DNA from: Agarivorans albus
Lineage (GTDB): Bacteria; Pseudomonadota; Gammaproteobacteria; Enterobacterales; Celerinatantimonadaceae
Direction of reading: 5' to 3'
DNA: 64,000 nucleotides
NCBI RefSeq assembly: GCF_019670105.1
Contig: NZ_AP023032.1
Coordinates: forward strand, 561,501 to 625,500
Below are positions 7,423 to 20,106 of the stretch, piece by piece; position 1 is the stretch's first letter, and every line of letters begins with the position of its first letter. The translations under genes were made by a program, and so were the position numbers. The notes under the pieces were generated by a model. It saw only the letters and a list, made by a program, of their open reading frames with translations. It was not told the DNA's origin and searched no databases.

Positions 7423-8761
7423 TTTTAGATTAAGTCGCTGGATAGGCTTAGGATTGTATTTGCTTTGTGGGCTGGCAATGGCCAGTAGCGATGTATCTGG
7501 GGTGCGTGTTTGGAGCGGCCCTGATAATACTCGTATTGTATTGGATTTATCTGGTGCGCCACAGTTTAGCCATTTCAACTTAAGTAAACCTAACCGCCTA
7601 GTCTTGGATCTCTCCGCTAGTAAAATGCTCAGTGATTTGAGCAAAGTCCCCTTATCTGGCGACTTGGTTAAAAAAATCCGCCCTAGTACGCCAAAGGCTA
7701 AAGGCGATTTTCGCTTGGTTATAGAGCTTTCACAAGCGGTTAATCCTACCGTATTTGCTCTTAAGCCTACCGGAAATTATGGCCATCGCTTGGTGATAGA
7801 CTTGCCAGACAAAGCTGGTAGCGCGCAAATTAAAAAGCAACAACAGCAGATTTCTAAAGCTAAAACGCAGCAGCAGTTAGCGGGCAATCGCGACATTATT
7901 ATTGCTATCGACGCTGGCCACGGTGGGGAAGATCCCGGCGCCATCGGCAACAAAAGAACCTACGAAAAACACATCACGCTGGCTATCGCTAAGCGTGCAC
8001 AACGCCTAATTAATCAAGAGCCCGGTTTAAAAGCGGTGTTGATTCGAGAAGGTGACTACTTTGTTAATCTAAATAAGCGCTCGCAAATAGCCCGCAAAAA
8101 CAAAGCCGATTTTTTGGTGTCGATTCATGCTGATGGATTTACCTCCTCTCAACCAAAAGGTGCTTCAGTTTGGGTGGTATCTACTCGCCGGGCTAAAAGT
8201 GAAGTAGGTAGACATTTAGAGCAGCATGAAGCTGAATCTGACCTTTTGGGTGGTGTGGGTGAAGTAATGGGCAGTGTGGAAAATGATGCGCATCTTAACT
8301 TCGCTTTAATTGATATGCAGATGGACTACTCAATGAACACCGCTTATGAAGTAGCTAAAAAAGTATTGGGTGAGCTAGGCAAAGTAACCTCGCTACATAA
8401 AAAACGTCCCGAGCATGCCAGCCTAGCGGTGCTTAAGTCGCCAGACATTCCTTCTATTTTGGTGGAAGCCGGTTTTATTACCAACCACAAAGAAGAAAAG
8501 TTACTAAAAACGGGTAATCACCAAGAAAAGATTGCCAAGGCGGTAGTTAAAGGCATTAAAGCCCATTACCGCACTAAGCCTTTGGCGGGCACTTTGTATG
8601 CGCAAACCTATGGCGTGCGTAAGCATACCGTGAGAAAGGGCGAGTCTTTATCGGTGTTGGCTGCTCGTTACAATACCAGCGTTGCGGGTTTGAAAAAGGC
8701 CAACAAACTAACTTCAAATACCTTGCGTATCGGTCAAGTGCTGACCATCCCAAATAGTTAA
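7412..8761 (+). CDS. amiB: N-acetylmuramoyl-L-alanine amidase with AMIN and LysM domains
   Basis: AmiB-type enzymes cut the amide bond between MurNAc and the peptide stem to split daughter cells. The 449-residue precursor has an N-terminal signal peptide (hydrophobic stretch to about residue 25), an AMIN domain (about 28-130) for targeting to the septum, and an Amidase_3 domain starting [18 protein letters not shown]. Zinc-ligand regions include SIHADGF and LVEAGFITN. One C-terminal LysM repeat ([16 protein letters not shown]) binds peptidoglycan. It overlaps tsaE and is 4 bp from mutL. Confidence 0.95.
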   Translation: MQGSFRLSRWIGLGLYLLCGLAMASSDVSGVRVWSGPDNTRIVLDLSGAPQFSHFNLSKPNRLVLDLSASKMLSDLSKVPLSGDLVKKIRPSTPKAKGDFRLVIELSQAVNPTVFALKPTGNYGHRLVIDLPDKAGSAQIKKQQQQISKAKTQQQLAGNRDIIIAIDAGHGGEDPGAIGNKRTYEKHITLAIAKRAQRLINQEPGLKAVLIREGDYFVNLNKRSQIARKNKADFLVSIHADGFTSSQPKGASVWVVSTRRAKSEVGRHLEQHEAESDLLGGVGEVMGSVENDAHLNFALIDMQMDYSMNTAYEVAKKVLGELGKVTSLHKKRPEHASLAVLKSPDIPSILVEAGFITNHKEEKLLKTGNHQEKIAKAVVKGIKAHYRTKPLAGTLYAQTYGVRKHTVRKGESLSVLAARYNTSVAGLKKANKLTSNTLRIGQVLTIPNS

Positions 8762-8765
8762 TTCG

Positions 8766-10613
8766 ATGCCTATTCAAATATTGCCAGCGCAGCTGGCTAA
8801 CCAAATTGCCGCCGGAGAAGTGGTAGAACGTCCTGCTTCGGTGGTTAAAGAGCTAATTGAAAACTGCCTTGATGCTGGCGCAACACGTATCGATATCGAA
8901 ATTGATAAGGGTGGCGCAAAACGCATACTAATTCGCGACAACGGCAGCGGCATTGCTAAAGAGCAGTTGGGTTTAGCGCTTAGTCGCCATGCAACCAGCA
9001 AAATAGACAGCCTTGATGATTTAAGTGCTATAGCCACCTTGGGGTTTCGCGGTGAAGCTTTGGCAAGTATTAGCTCGGTCTCTCGCTTAAGTTTAAGTTC
9101 TCGTACTGCTGAGCAAGAAAAAGCTTGGCAAGCTCAAGCTGCTGGTCGTGACATGCAAGTTAGTTTGCAACCTTGCGCTCATCCTATTGGCAGTTCGGTA
9201 GACGTGCTCGATTTGTTTTTTAATACGCCTGCACGGCGCAAGTTCTTACGTACTGAGAAAACCGAGTTTTCGCACATTGATGAGCTGTTGAAGCGTTTAG
9301 CCTTAAGCCGTTTTGATGTGGCGCTGAGTTTAAAACACAATGGCAAATTAATCCGCCAGTATCGCATAGCCACAGACTTGGGTAAGCAGCTGAAGCGAGT
9401 AAGCACAGTATTTGGTGCCCCTTTTGCTAACCACTGTTTGCACCTAGATAATCAGCATGACCAACTACGTTTACACGGTTGGTTAGGTTTACCGGAAGTG
9501 GCTCGTGCGCAAAACGACCAGCAGTATTTTTATGTGAACGGTCGGATGATGCGCGACAAGTTGCTACAACACGCTATTCGCCAAGCATTTGCAGCCTATT
9601 TGCCCGATGAACAATATGCCAGTTATGTATTATTTCTGGAGTTGCCATTAGACCAAGTCGATGTGAATGTGCACCCGGCTAAGCATGAAGTGCGCTTTCA
9701 TCAAGCCCGTTTGGTGCATGACTACATCGTACAAGTACTGGCATCAGCCTTGAGTAAAATTCCGGCTCATAATCACACTGGTGAACTGCTGGTTTACCAA
9801 GATGAACCGGTAAATGAAATATTCGCTCCACCACTAGCGCAAGTTGCTCATAGCTACACCAGTGCAGCTCCTGCCACGCCGAGAGTGAGCGAAGGTCGCC
9901 AGAGCTACCAGTCAAGCCTTCAGCGAGCCGATAAGCCGCGATCCTCAGAGTTATCAGCTAATCATCAGTGGTTGAGCAGTGCTGCCGATTTTACTCGTGA
10001 AGCAACTAGAGCTGACTCTACTAGCCAAGTAAGTTCTGTGAGTGCTAAGCCACAGGCCGCTGCGCTTTATCCTTTGCATTTAGTTGAAAGCGCCTATTTG
10101 TTAGCGCGTATTGGCGAGAAGCTGATATTGCTTGACCTTTGGGCTTGCCAGCAACACTTAGCCTATAGCCAAGCAATGCAACAGTGGCCGCAAGGCTTAG
10201 ATAGCGTTCCTTTGCTATTGCCGTTAAAACTAGCTTTAGATGAGCCAATGCATCTTTTACTAAGCCAACAGCAAGAAGCACTGCGGCGTATCGGCTTTGT
10301 GTTTAATATTGCTAACAAGCAGCAAGTTATCGTGGCTCAAGTGCCAAAGTTGATACGCAAAGCCGACTTTGCTCAGTTAATCCCAAGCTTATTAACTGCG
10401 ATGAGTCAACTTCCCGATTCAGAATGGCAGCAAGCCGAAGCCTTGTTAAGTGGGCTAATTAAGCTACAAAGCAAACCTAAAGAGCACACTTGGCAACAGG
10501 CGATAGAGTTAAGCCAACAATTGCATAGTCACAATCCGAGTCAACTGCCTAAGCATCTGTGGCGAGCGGTAGATTTAAGTGCCAGCATCGAGAGTTTTAA
10601 TCATGACAACTAG
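8766..10613 (+). CDS. mutL: DNA mismatch repair protein MutL
   Basis: MutL links MutS mismatch recognition to downstream repair. The 615-residue protein has the GHKL ATPase motifs: [26 protein letters not shown] and [13 protein letters not shown] variable linker (about 350-420) leads to the C-terminal dimerisation domain. The DQHAxxER-type endonuclease motif is not present ([13 protein letters not shown] lies near that position), which fits MutL of MutH-containing gammaproteobacteria. It overlaps miaA by 11 bp. Confidence 0.97.
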   Translation: MPIQILPAQLANQIAAGEVVERPASVVKELIENCLDAGATRIDIEIDKGGAKRILIRDNGSGIAKEQLGLALSRHATSKIDSLDDLSAIATLGFRGEALASISSVSRLSLSSRTAEQEKAWQAQAAGRDMQVSLQPCAHPIGSSVDVLDLFFNTPARRKFLRTEKTEFSHIDELLKRLALSRFDVALSLKHNGKLIRQYRIATDLGKQLKRVSTVFGAPFANHCLHLDNQHDQLRLHGWLGLPEVARAQNDQQYFYVNGRMMRDKLLQHAIRQAFAAYLPDEQYASYVLFLELPLDQVDVNVHPAKHEVRFHQARLVHDYIVQVLASALSKIPAHNHTGELLVYQDEPVNEIFAPPLAQVAHSYTSAAPATPRVSEGRQSYQSSLQRADKPRSSELSANHQWLSSAADFTREATRADSTSQVSSVSAKPQAAALYPLHLVESAYLLARIGEKLILLDLWACQQHLAYSQAMQQWPQGLDSVPLLLPLKLALDEPMHLLLSQQQEALRRIGFVFNIANKQQVIVAQVPKLIRKADFAQLIPSLLTAMSQLPDSEWQQAEALLSGLIKLQSKPKEHTWQQAIELSQQLHSHNPSQLPKHLWRAVDLSASIESFNHDN

Positions 10614-11529
10614 CCTGCCTGTTATTACGTTGATGGGGCCTACGGCCTCAGGCAAAACCGCTTTAGCTATTCAGCTTCATCAGCAAATGGGTGCTGAATT
10701 GGTTAGTGTTGATTCTGCATTAATCTATCGTGGAATGGATATCGGCACCGCTAAGCCTACTGCCGAAGAACAGCAGCAAGCCCCACACGCTCTAATTGAT
10801 ATTTGCGATCCTACTGAAGTGTATTCAGCCGCCGATTTTCGTCGCGATGTTCTAGAGCAAATTGATGCCATTCATGCGCGTGGCAATGTCCCGCTGTTGG
10901 TGGGCGGCACCATGTTGTATTTTAAAGCCTTAGTGGACGGCATTGCAGATTTGCCAGAAGCTGATGCAGCCTTACGCAGTGAGATTCAGCAGCAAGCAGC
11001 AGACGGTTCCTGGGAAAGTTTGCATCAAGAACTTAGCCAATACGATCCCACCTCCGCAGCAAGGATCAATGTAAACGATCATCAGCGCTTAATGAGGGCG
11101 GTTGAAGTATATCGTTTAACCGGTAAATCTCTGACTGAGATTAATAATCAACCGCTTGCCCCCTTACCTTATAAAATCCACCAGTTTGCTATAGCGCCGA
11201 AAGAAAAAGCCCAACTGCACCATCTCATAGAAGTGCGATTTAAGATGATGTTGGAACTTGGCTTTGAAGCCGAGGTCAAATCGCTGATGCAGAGGGGGGA
11301 TCTAGATTTAAGTTTGCCGTCTATGCGGAGCGTTGGGTATCGCCAAATGTGGCAATATCTAAGTGGCGAGATGGATTATGATGAAATGGTATTTCGTGGT
11401 GTAGTGGCTACACGGCAACTGGCTAAAAAACAAATGAATTGGTTAAAAAGCTGGTCAGATCTCACTTGGTTACAGAGTGGTGATCCAAGAAATAACAAAA
11501 TAATTACTAATTCGCTAAGTGATACTTGA
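10603..11529 (+). CDS. miaA: tRNA dimethylallyltransferase
   Basis: MiaA adds a dimethylallyl group to A37 of tRNAs reading UNN codons. The 308-residue protein shows the P-loop [14 protein letters not shown], the D/S region [18 protein letters not shown], and [14 protein letters not shown]. The open frame extends to a GTG at 10579, but I prefer the ATG at 10603, which places the P-loop near the N-terminus as in relatives and has GAGAG upstream. The start lies inside the end of mutL, so the two genes are probably coupled. Confidence 0.96.
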   Translation: MTTSLPVITLMGPTASGKTALAIQLHQQMGAELVSVDSALIYRGMDIGTAKPTAEEQQQAPHALIDICDPTEVYSAADFRRDVLEQIDAIHARGNVPLLVGGTMLYFKALVDGIADLPEADAALRSEIQQQAADGSWESLHQELSQYDPTSAARINVNDHQRLMRAVEVYRLTGKSLTEINNQPLAPLPYKIHQFAIAPKEKAQLHHLIEVRFKMMLELGFEAEVKSLMQRGDLDLSLPSMRSVGYRQMWQYLSGEMDYDEMVFRGVVATRQLAKKQMNWLKSWSDLTWLQSGDPRNNKIITNSLSDT

Positions 11530-11561
11530 AATTGTCGCTATAAGGCTCCAAGTTAGTGGTA

Positions 11562-11567
11562 TATAAT
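11562..11567 (+). promoter_or_regulatory. hfq: Possible -10 box for hfq
   Basis: A perfect TATAAT lies 48 bp before the hfq ATG, in the 86-bp gap after miaA. I see no good -35 box at the right distance, so a promoter here is only suggested. E. coli hfq is known to have several promoters inside and after miaA. Confidence 0.35.
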
Positions 11568-11597
11568 CGAATTTGATCTATGCCAATTAATTAATAA

Positions 11598-11864
<267 letters not shown>

Positions 11865-11872
11865 CATTTGCG

Positions 11873-11904
11873 AAGGCTTATCAGCCTTGGTAAATGCCAA
11901 GGAG
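11873..11904 (+). promoter_or_regulatory. hflX: Overlapping hairpins covering the hflX ribosome-binding site
   Basis: Two stems share bases and cannot form together. The first is AAGGCT/AGCCTT (11873-11878 with 11883-11888). The second is CCTTGG/CCAAGG (11885-11890 with 11897-11902). The second stem pairs most of the AAGGAG Shine-Dalgarno sequence (11899-11904) of hflX. No T run follows, so this is not a normal terminator. A translational switch between hfq and hflX is an inference. Confidence 0.4.
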
Positions 11905-11913
11905 TAAAATAGC

Positions 11914-13206
11914 TTGTTTGACCGTTATGAAGCAGGTGAACAAGCCATCTTAGTACATGTAAATTTTAGTGACGAAGATGAGCGAGAAGACCTGGAAGAG
12001 CTGAAGATGTTAGTCAGCTCTGCAGGCGTAAATGCGGTGGCTACCATCACCGGTAGCCGAGTTTCTCCCCACCCTAAGTACTTTGTAGGTGCAGGAAAAG
12101 CAGAAGAAATCGCAGAATTAGTGAAAAGTGCCCAAGCGGATGTGATTATTTTTAATCACGCTTTATCGCCAGCACAGGAGCGAAACTTAGAAATGCTCTG
12201 TGAGGCGCGGGTTTTAGATCGTACCACCCTCATTTTAGATATTTTTGCCCAACGCGCGCGAACCCACGAAGGTAAGTTGCAAGTTGAGCTAGCGCAATTG
12301 CGCCATATGTCGACCCGATTAATACGCGGCTGGACTCACCTAGAAAGACAAAAGGGCGGTATCGGTTTACGCGGCCCAGGTGAAACTCAGTTAGAAACCG
12401 ATCGACGTTTATTGCGTGCGCGTATTAAACAAATTCAACAGCGTTTAGAAAAGGTTGGTAAACAACGAGAGCAGGGCAGAAGAGCAAGGCAACGTGCCGA
12501 GTTACCCACTGTCTCCTTAGCTGGCTATACCAATGCAGGTAAGTCGACTTTGTTTAATCGAATTACTGAATCTAAGGTTTATGCCGCAGATCAGTTGTTT
12601 GCAACCCTAGATCCAACACTACGGAAAATTGATATTGAGGACGTAGGTAAGGTGATACTTGCCGATACCGTGGGCTTTATTCGCCACCTTCCTCATGACT
12701 TAGTGGCGGCTTTTAAAGCCACCCTAACCGAAACCCGTGAAGCCCAGCTATTATTACATGTGATTGATTGTAGTGATGAAAGAATGGCTGAAAACGTTGA
12801 GCAGGTTGAGGTAGTATTAGATGAAATAGGGGCAGGAGATATCCCTTTCTTGCAGGTCTACAATAAAGTAGATCAACACCCTGATATGAGTCCACGTATT
12901 GAGCGTGATGACCAAGGTTTACCCCAAAAAGTGTGGGTATCGGCGTTAACGGGAGAAGGTTTGCCTTTGTTGTTTAAGGCAATCAGCGAGCGTTTAGTCG
13001 GTGACATGGTTAACCACACTTTACGTTTGCCTCCTAGTGAAGGGCGCTTGCGTAGTCGTCTGTATCAGTTAGACTGCGTAGCAGGTGAACGTTTAGACGA
13101 TGAAGGAAATATCGTTGTAGATATCCGACTTGATGCTATTGCATGGCAACGGTTAGATAAACAGTTCGACCATAGTTTGGAAAGTTTTATTGCTCAATGT
13201 GAGTAG
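11914..13206 (+). CDS. hflX: Ribosome-associated GTPase HflX
   Basis: HflX is a GTPase that splits stalled or stress-hibernating ribosomes. The 430-residue protein has the N-terminal HflX domain with the glycine-rich GIGLRGPGETQLETDRRLL, then a GTPase domain with P-loop SLAGYTNAGKSTLFN, G3 DTVGF and G4 NKVD. The start is TTG at 11914, supported by AAGGAG nine bases upstream; no ATG lies close. It lies between hfq and hflK, the standard order. Confidence 0.96.
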   Translation: MFDRYEAGEQAILVHVNFSDEDEREDLEELKMLVSSAGVNAVATITGSRVSPHPKYFVGAGKAEEIAELVKSAQADVIIFNHALSPAQERNLEMLCEARVLDRTTLILDIFAQRARTHEGKLQVELAQLRHMSTRLIRGWTHLERQKGGIGLRGPGETQLETDRRLLRARIKQIQQRLEKVGKQREQGRRARQRAELPTVSLAGYTNAGKSTLFNRITESKVYAADQLFATLDPTLRKIDIEDVGKVILADTVGFIRHLPHDLVAAFKATLTETREAQLLLHVIDCSDERMAENVEQVEVVLDEIGAGDIPFLQVYNKVDQHPDMSPRIERDDQGLPQKVWVSALTGEGLPLLFKAISERLVGDMVNHTLRLPPSEGRLRSRLYQLDCVAGERLDDEGNIVVDIRLDAIAWQRLDKQFDHSLESFIAQCE

Positions 13207-13234
13207 GCATTAACTTTAATTTCTGGAGACACAG

Positions 13235-14422
13235 ATGGCCTGGAATGAGCCTGGCAACAAAGGTGGCGGCGGTGACCGTGACCCTTGGGGCAATAACAAT
13301 AAGAATGGTAATCAGGGTCCGCCTGATTTAGATGAAGTAATTACTAAGCTAAGCCGTAAGTTTGGTGGCATTTTTGGTGGTGGTAAAAAGCCATCATCTG
13401 GTGGCAGCAGCGGTGGTGTGAGTGGTTTTGGCATTGCTGTAGTAGTGGTCATCTTGGCTGTTATTTGGGTAGCGAGCGGTTTCTACACCATTAAAGAAGC
13501 TGAAAAGGGCGTAATTCTTACCTTTGGTAAATACGACCCTGAATCAGGTTTGGTAGATTCTGGTTTGAACTGGAAAGCAACCTTTGTTCAAGAAGTGATT
13601 CCAGTGAACGTAGAGGCTATTCGCTCTTTACCAGCATCGGGCTTTATGCTGACTGAAGACGAAAACGTTGTACGTGTAGAGATGGATGTACAGTACAAAG
13701 TGGTTCGTCCACATGCTTATCTGTTTAGTGTGACTGCGCCAGATGATAGCTTGGCACAAGCTACCGACAGTGCCTTGCGTTACGTGATTGGTCACACCAC
13801 CATGGATGATATTTTAACCACGGGTCGTGAAGTTGTACGTAGCGAAACCGAAGCCTTATTAAACAAAATCATCGAACCTTATAACTTAGGTATTGAAGTG
13901 GTTGACGTGAACTTCCTGCCGGCTCGTCCGCCAGAAGAAGTTAAAGATGCCTTCGATGATGCTATCTCTGCACAAGAAGATGAGCAGCGTTTCATTCGTG
14001 AAGCTGAAGCTTATCAACGTGAAATTGAACCACGAGCACGTGGTCGAGTTCAGCGTATTGAGCAAGAAGCCCAAGGTTATCAAGAGCAGATTGTATTGCG
14101 TGCACAAGGTGAAGTGGCTCGTTTTGAGCAATTGCTTCCAGAATACGAAAATGCGCCAGACGTAACTCGCCACCGTTTATATCTAGAGACGATGGAAGAG
14201 ATTTACGGTAAGTCGAACAAAGTGCTGATTGATGCTTCTAATAACAGCAACATGCTTTACTTGCCTATCGACAAGCTAATGGAGCAAGGCCAGCAGCCTA
14301 CTCAACGTAAATCTAGCTCGGGCAATAAACCATCTACTATAAGTTCAGAGCCTGCTAGCTCGATTCCGTCACGCCCTTCGTCGATTCGAAGCAGTGACCG
14401 CTCTAGTTCGGGGAGAAACTAA
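13235..14422 (+). CDS. hflK: FtsH protease modulator HflK
   Basis: HflK forms with HflC a large inner-membrane SPFH cage around the FtsH protease. The 395-residue protein has a Gly/Asn-rich cytoplasmic N-terminus (MAWNEPGNKGGGGDRDPWGN), one transmembrane helix around residues 67-85, and an SPFH/band 7 domain beginning FYTIKEAEKGVILTFGKY. A coiled-coil rich in Glu/Arg and a Ser-rich tail follow. It is four bases upstream of hflC. Confidence 0.96.
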   Translation: MAWNEPGNKGGGGDRDPWGNNNKNGNQGPPDLDEVITKLSRKFGGIFGGGKKPSSGGSSGGVSGFGIAVVVVILAVIWVASGFYTIKEAEKGVILTFGKYDPESGLVDSGLNWKATFVQEVIPVNVEAIRSLPASGFMLTEDENVVRVEMDVQYKVVRPHAYLFSVTAPDDSLAQATDSALRYVIGHTTMDDILTTGREVVRSETEALLNKIIEPYNLGIEVVDVNFLPARPPEEVKDAFDDAISAQEDEQRFIREAEAYQREIEPRARGRVQRIEQEAQGYQEQIVLRAQGEVARFEQLLPEYENAPDVTRHRLYLETMEEIYGKSNKVLIDASNNSNMLYLPIDKLMEQGQQPTQRKSSSGNKPSTISSEPASSIPSRPSSIRSSDRSSSGRN

Positions 14423-14425
14423 GCC

Positions 14426-15301
14426 ATGAAACAATTAGCTATTTTTGGCATTATTTTAGCCTTGTTAGTGGGTTACTCGTCGGTATTTGTAGTGAACGAA
14501 GGCGAGCGTGGTATTGTTATTCAGTTTGGTAAAGTAAAACGTACCGCTGATGGCGCAACCAAGGTTTACCCACCGGGTTTACAGTTTAAGGTTCCATTTA
14601 TTGATTCTGTGCGTACTTTAGATGCACGTATTCAAACTTTAGATGGCAACGCTGACCGTTTTGTAACCTCTGAGAAAAAAGACTTAATTATTGATTCTTA
14701 CGTGAAATGGCGAATCGCTGATTTTTCACAATTCTACCTATCAACAGGTGGTTCAGTACTGCAAGCTGAGTCTCTGTTAACACGCAAGATTAACAATGGT
14801 CTTCGTAGCGAAATTGGTGCTCGTACTATTCGCGATATCGTATCTGGTGAACGTGGCCAAGTAATGGAAGATGCGCTTAAACGTATGGCGCGTTCTTCTG
14901 AGATTGGTATCGAAGTTACCGATGTGCGTATTAAGCAAATCAACTTACCTGATGAAGTAAGTAGTAGTATTTACCAACGGATGCGTGCAGAACGTTTAGC
15001 AGTAGCTAAAGAGCACCGTTCGCAAGGTCAAGAGCAAGCCGAGATTATTCGCGCTAACGTTGACCGCCGTGTAAATGTATTGCTGGCCGATGCAGATAAG
15101 CGTGGTCGTGAAATGCGTGGTGAAGGTGATGCTACAGCCGCTAAAATTTACGCAGACGCTTATACTAAGAACCCAGAGTTCTATAAGTTCTGGCGTAGCT
15201 TAATGGCCTATCGCACCAGTTTCGATAACGGCGGAGACGTAATGGTGTTAGAACCAGATAGCGAATTCTTCCGTTATATGAAAGAACCTGCGAAACAATA
15301 A
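14426..15301 (+). CDS. hflC: FtsH protease modulator HflC
   Basis: HflC is the partner of HflK. The 291-residue protein has an N-terminal transmembrane anchor (residues 4-22) and an SPFH domain beginning VVNEGERGIVIQFGKV. The RTIRDIVSGERGQVMEDALK segment and a charged coiled-coil with EIIRANVDRRVNVLLADAD are typical. It directly follows hflK, and an intrinsic terminator follows its stop. Confidence 0.96.
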   Translation: MKQLAIFGIILALLVGYSSVFVVNEGERGIVIQFGKVKRTADGATKVYPPGLQFKVPFIDSVRTLDARIQTLDGNADRFVTSEKKDLIIDSYVKWRIADFSQFYLSTGGSVLQAESLLTRKINNGLRSEIGARTIRDIVSGERGQVMEDALKRMARSSEIGIEVTDVRIKQINLPDEVSSSIYQRMRAERLAVAKEHRSQGQEQAEIIRANVDRRVNVLLADADKRGREMRGEGDATAAKIYADAYTKNPEFYKFWRSLMAYRTSFDNGGDVMVLEPDSEFFRYMKEPAKQ

Positions 15302-15309
15302 TACTGAGG

Positions 15310-15333
15310 GCCCAGTTAACGCTGGGCTTTTTT
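15310..15333 (+). terminator. Intrinsic terminator after hflC, ending at the next start codon
   Basis: The stem GCCCAG/CTGGGC (15310-15315 with 15322-15327) is followed by six Ts (15328-15333). The T run touches the ATG of the DUF2065 gene at 15334, so terminator and translation start overlap in an unusual way. Confidence 0.8.
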
Positions 15334-15522
15334 ATGACAGATTCTGTATTACTTGCATTGGCTCTAGTGTGCCTTATCGAAGGCCTAGGGCCTTTATTGT
15401 TTCCTAAGCGTTGGAAACGTCTACTAAAAACATTATCGGAAGCGCCGGCGAGTAATATTCGGCAAATTGGACTCGGCTTAGTGGGTGTTTCTATTATACT
15501 CTTGTATGTGATTAATCTTTGA
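15334..15522 (+). CDS. DUF2065 family small membrane protein (YjeT-like)
   Basis: This 62-residue protein has a hydrophobic N-terminal segment (LLALALVCLIEGLGPLLFP), a basic middle and a second hydrophobic helix at the C-terminus. It resembles E. coli YjeT, which sits at the same place between hflC and purA. The function is unknown. The start codon follows directly after the T run of a terminator hairpin, with no free Shine-Dalgarno sequence, so expression must depend on read-through or hairpin melting. The 3' end overlaps the purA -35 box. Confidence 0.85.
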   Translation: MTDSVLLALALVCLIEGLGPLLFPKRWKRLLKTLSEAPASNIRQIGLGLVGVSIILLYVINL

Positions 15523-15547
15523 CCTTGGCACATAAAATCGGTATAAC
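15519..15547 (+). promoter_or_regulatory. purA: Probable sigma-70 promoter of purA
   Basis: TTGACC (15519-15524) and TATAAC (15542-15547) are 17 bp apart, about 60 bp before the purA ATG. The -35 box overlaps the last codons of the DUF2065 gene. Confidence 0.65.
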
Positions 15548-15591
15548 ATGCACCCCTTGACTGTCCGATTTCTGCTAGAATCGCTTTTTAA

Positions 15592-16905
<1,314 letters not shown>

Positions 16906-16921
16906 TTAATGTTGAGCTAAT

Positions 16922-16950
16922 AAAAAGGCTGCCCTTAGGCAGCCTTTTTT
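16922..16950. terminator. Bidirectional intrinsic terminator between purA and ispB
   Basis: The hairpin AAAAAGGCTGCC / GGCAGCCTTTTTT with a CTTA loop has A and T runs on its two sides. It can therefore stop transcription from purA on the plus strand and from ispB on the minus strand. Confidence 0.9.
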
Positions 16951-16971
16951 GTATCCATTTAATAAAACTAG

Positions 16972-17943
16972 CTAAGCGGCGCGGTCGGCTGCGATATTGG
17001 CTAGGCTCATAAGCGCTTGCTTGTAGTCACTGTCAGCAATCAAGGTTAAAGCGTCAATCGCTTTTTGTGCTTCTTCAGCTGCGCGCTCTCGGCAGTAATC
17101 AAGTGCCTTGGTTTTGTCTAAAATCGCTAATATCGCGTCGAGTTGGTCGCGCGAGCCACCTTGTTTAATGGCTTCGCTAATTAGCGCCTTATCGGCTGGC
17201 TCAGCTTGTTCCATGGCGTAGATAAGCGGTAGGGTTGGCTTACCTTCTGCTAGGTCGTCACCCACGTTTTTGCCCATCTCGGCTTGGTCTGCAACATAAT
17301 CCAATACATCATCCATAATTTGAAATGCTGTGCCTAGGTATTTGCCGTAGTCTTGCATTGCAAGTTCTATCTCAGCGCTTTGTTCACCAATTACTGCTGC
17401 TAAGCGAGTCGCCGCTTCAAACAATTTGGCTGTTTTGCAATAAATAACTTCAAAGTAACGTGCTTCATCTGTATCAGGGTCGTTGCAGTTAATTAGCTGT
17501 AATACTTCACCTTCCGCAATTACATTGGTGGCATCGGCTAGTATGTCCATCACTTTAAGGTTTTGCAGTTGGGTCATTAACTGGAAAGAGCGTGAGTAGA
17601 GGAAGTCGCCAACTAATACACTGGCTGCGTTGCCAAAGCGTGCATTGGCAGTATCTTTACCGCGGCGTAATTCGGATTCATCAACTACATCATCGTGTAA
17701 GAGAGTAGAGGTATGAATGAATTCAATAATGGCCGCAAGTTTGATGTGTTGATCTTGCTGATAACCTAAAGCTCGCGCTGCCAATACGGTCAACAGCGGT
17801 CGGATCCTTTTGCCACCACTATTTACAATATAAAAAGAGATTTGGTTTATAAGAGCCACATCTGATTCGAGTTCTTTAAAGATAAGCTCGTTTACCGCAG
17901 ACATGTCTTGATCAGACAGCTTTTTTATCGCATCCAATTGCAT
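16972..17943 (-). CDS. ispB: Octaprenyl diphosphate synthase
   Basis: IspB extends farnesyl diphosphate with isopentenyl units to make the ubiquinone and menaquinone side chain. The 323-residue protein has both aspartate-rich motifs of trans-prenyltransferases: HDDVVDES and MDDVLDYVAD. GGKRIRPLL near the N-terminus binds the substrate. It is divergent from rplU across 243 bp, the classical ispB/rplU-rpmA-obgE arrangement. Confidence 0.96.
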   Translation of the reverse strand: MQLDAIKKLSDQDMSAVNELIFKELESDVALINQISFYIVNSGGKRIRPLLTVLAARALGYQQDQHIKLAAIIEFIHTSTLLHDDVVDESELRRGKDTANARFGNAASVLVGDFLYSRSFQLMTQLQNLKVMDILADATNVIAEGEVLQLINCNDPDTDEARYFEVIYCKTAKLFEAATRLAAVIGEQSAEIELAMQDYGKYLGTAFQIMDDVLDYVADQAEMGKNVGDDLAEGKPTLPLIYAMEQAEPADKALISEAIKQGGSRDQLDAILAILDKTKALDYCRERAAEEAQKAIDALTLIADSDYKQALMSLANIAADRAA

Positions 17944-18093
17944 AATTTCTTATTAGAGGTTGTTGCCGATGATTCAGCAATATTATGGTGATAATTTAAT
18001 GCTGTAATAGTATCTCAATTCCTTTGTTTAAGCAGCTTTCACCGCTTAAAATTCTTGGCCTTGCGTGATTTTTAAACTTTTTTGAAATTCCCC

Positions 18094-18122
18094 TTGCGGG
18101 AACAGATCTTTTTCCGTAGAAT
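18094..18122 (+). promoter_or_regulatory. rplU: Probable promoter of rplU-rpmA
   Basis: TTGCGG (18094-18099) and TAGAAT (18117-18122) are separated by 17 bp. A C-rich discriminator (CCGCCG) follows, typical of growth-rate and stringently controlled ribosomal promoters. Confidence 0.6.
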
Positions 18123-18147
18123 CCGCCGTCATTGTTGAGAATTATAG

Positions 18148-18168
18148 ACACCTTGAAATATCAGGTGT
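18148..18168 (+). promoter_or_regulatory. rplU: Leader hairpin before rplU
   Basis: The stem ACACCT/AGGTGT (18148-18153 with 18163-18168) lies in the 5' leader two bases before the GCGGAG ribosome-binding site. Ribosomal protein operons often use such leader stems for autoregulation. No known L21 leader model can be tested here, so the role is inferred. Confidence 0.4.
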
Positions 18169-18186
18169 AAGCGGAGTTTGAAGAAA

Positions 18187-18498
18187 ATGTACGCGGTTAT
18201 CCTAAGTGGTGGTAAACAGCACCGTGTGGCCGAAGGTCAAACACTTCGCCTTGAGAAACTAGACGTTGAGACTGGTAACACAGTTGAATTTGATAACGTA
18301 TTACTAGTTGCTAATGGCGAAGACGTTAAAGTAGGCGCACCTTATGTAGATGGTACCAAAGTAACAGCTGAAGTTGTTTCTCATGGTCGTGGCGATAAAG
18401 TTAAAATCGTTAAGTTCCGTCGTCGTAAGCATTCACGTAAGCAACAGGGCCACCGTCAGTGGTTCACTGAAGTTCGCATTACAGGCATTAACGGTTAA
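18187..18498 (+). CDS. rplU: 50S ribosomal protein L21
   Basis: L21 binds 23S rRNA in the large subunit. The 103-residue protein starts [20 protein letters not shown] and contains [21 protein letters not shown], both strongly conserved. The open frame reaches a TTG at 18178, but the ATG at 18187 gives exactly the E. coli length and is well placed after GCGGAG. It is followed 17 bp later by rpmA. Confidence 0.98.
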   Translation: MYAVILSGGKQHRVAEGQTLRLEKLDVETGNTVEFDNVLLVANGEDVKVGAPYVDGTKVTAEVVSHGRGDKVKIVKFRRRKHSRKQQGHRQWFTEVRITGING

Positions 18499-18503
18499 TT
18501 TAG

Positions 18504-18773
<270 letters not shown>

Positions 18774-18792
18774 ACGTCCAACTCGATATTTG

Positions 18793-18823
18793 AAAAGCCC
18801 CGCAACTGCGGGGCTTTTTTTTT
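18793..18823 (+). terminator. Intrinsic terminator after rpmA
   Basis: The hairpin AAAAGCCCCGCA / TGCGGGGCTTTT with a short loop is followed by a long T run. It lies 20 bp after the rpmA stop codon. Confidence 0.93.
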
Positions 18824-18892
18824 CCAAGAAACCACTATTTCGCTTACGAAGTAGGCGTGGTGCATTATAGTTAAGCGATAATGCTGGAGTGA

Positions 18893-20068
<1,176 letters not shown>

Positions 20069-20106
20069 TAAGCTATCACTAGTGGTAGTATTACTTGGAT
20101 CGTTAC

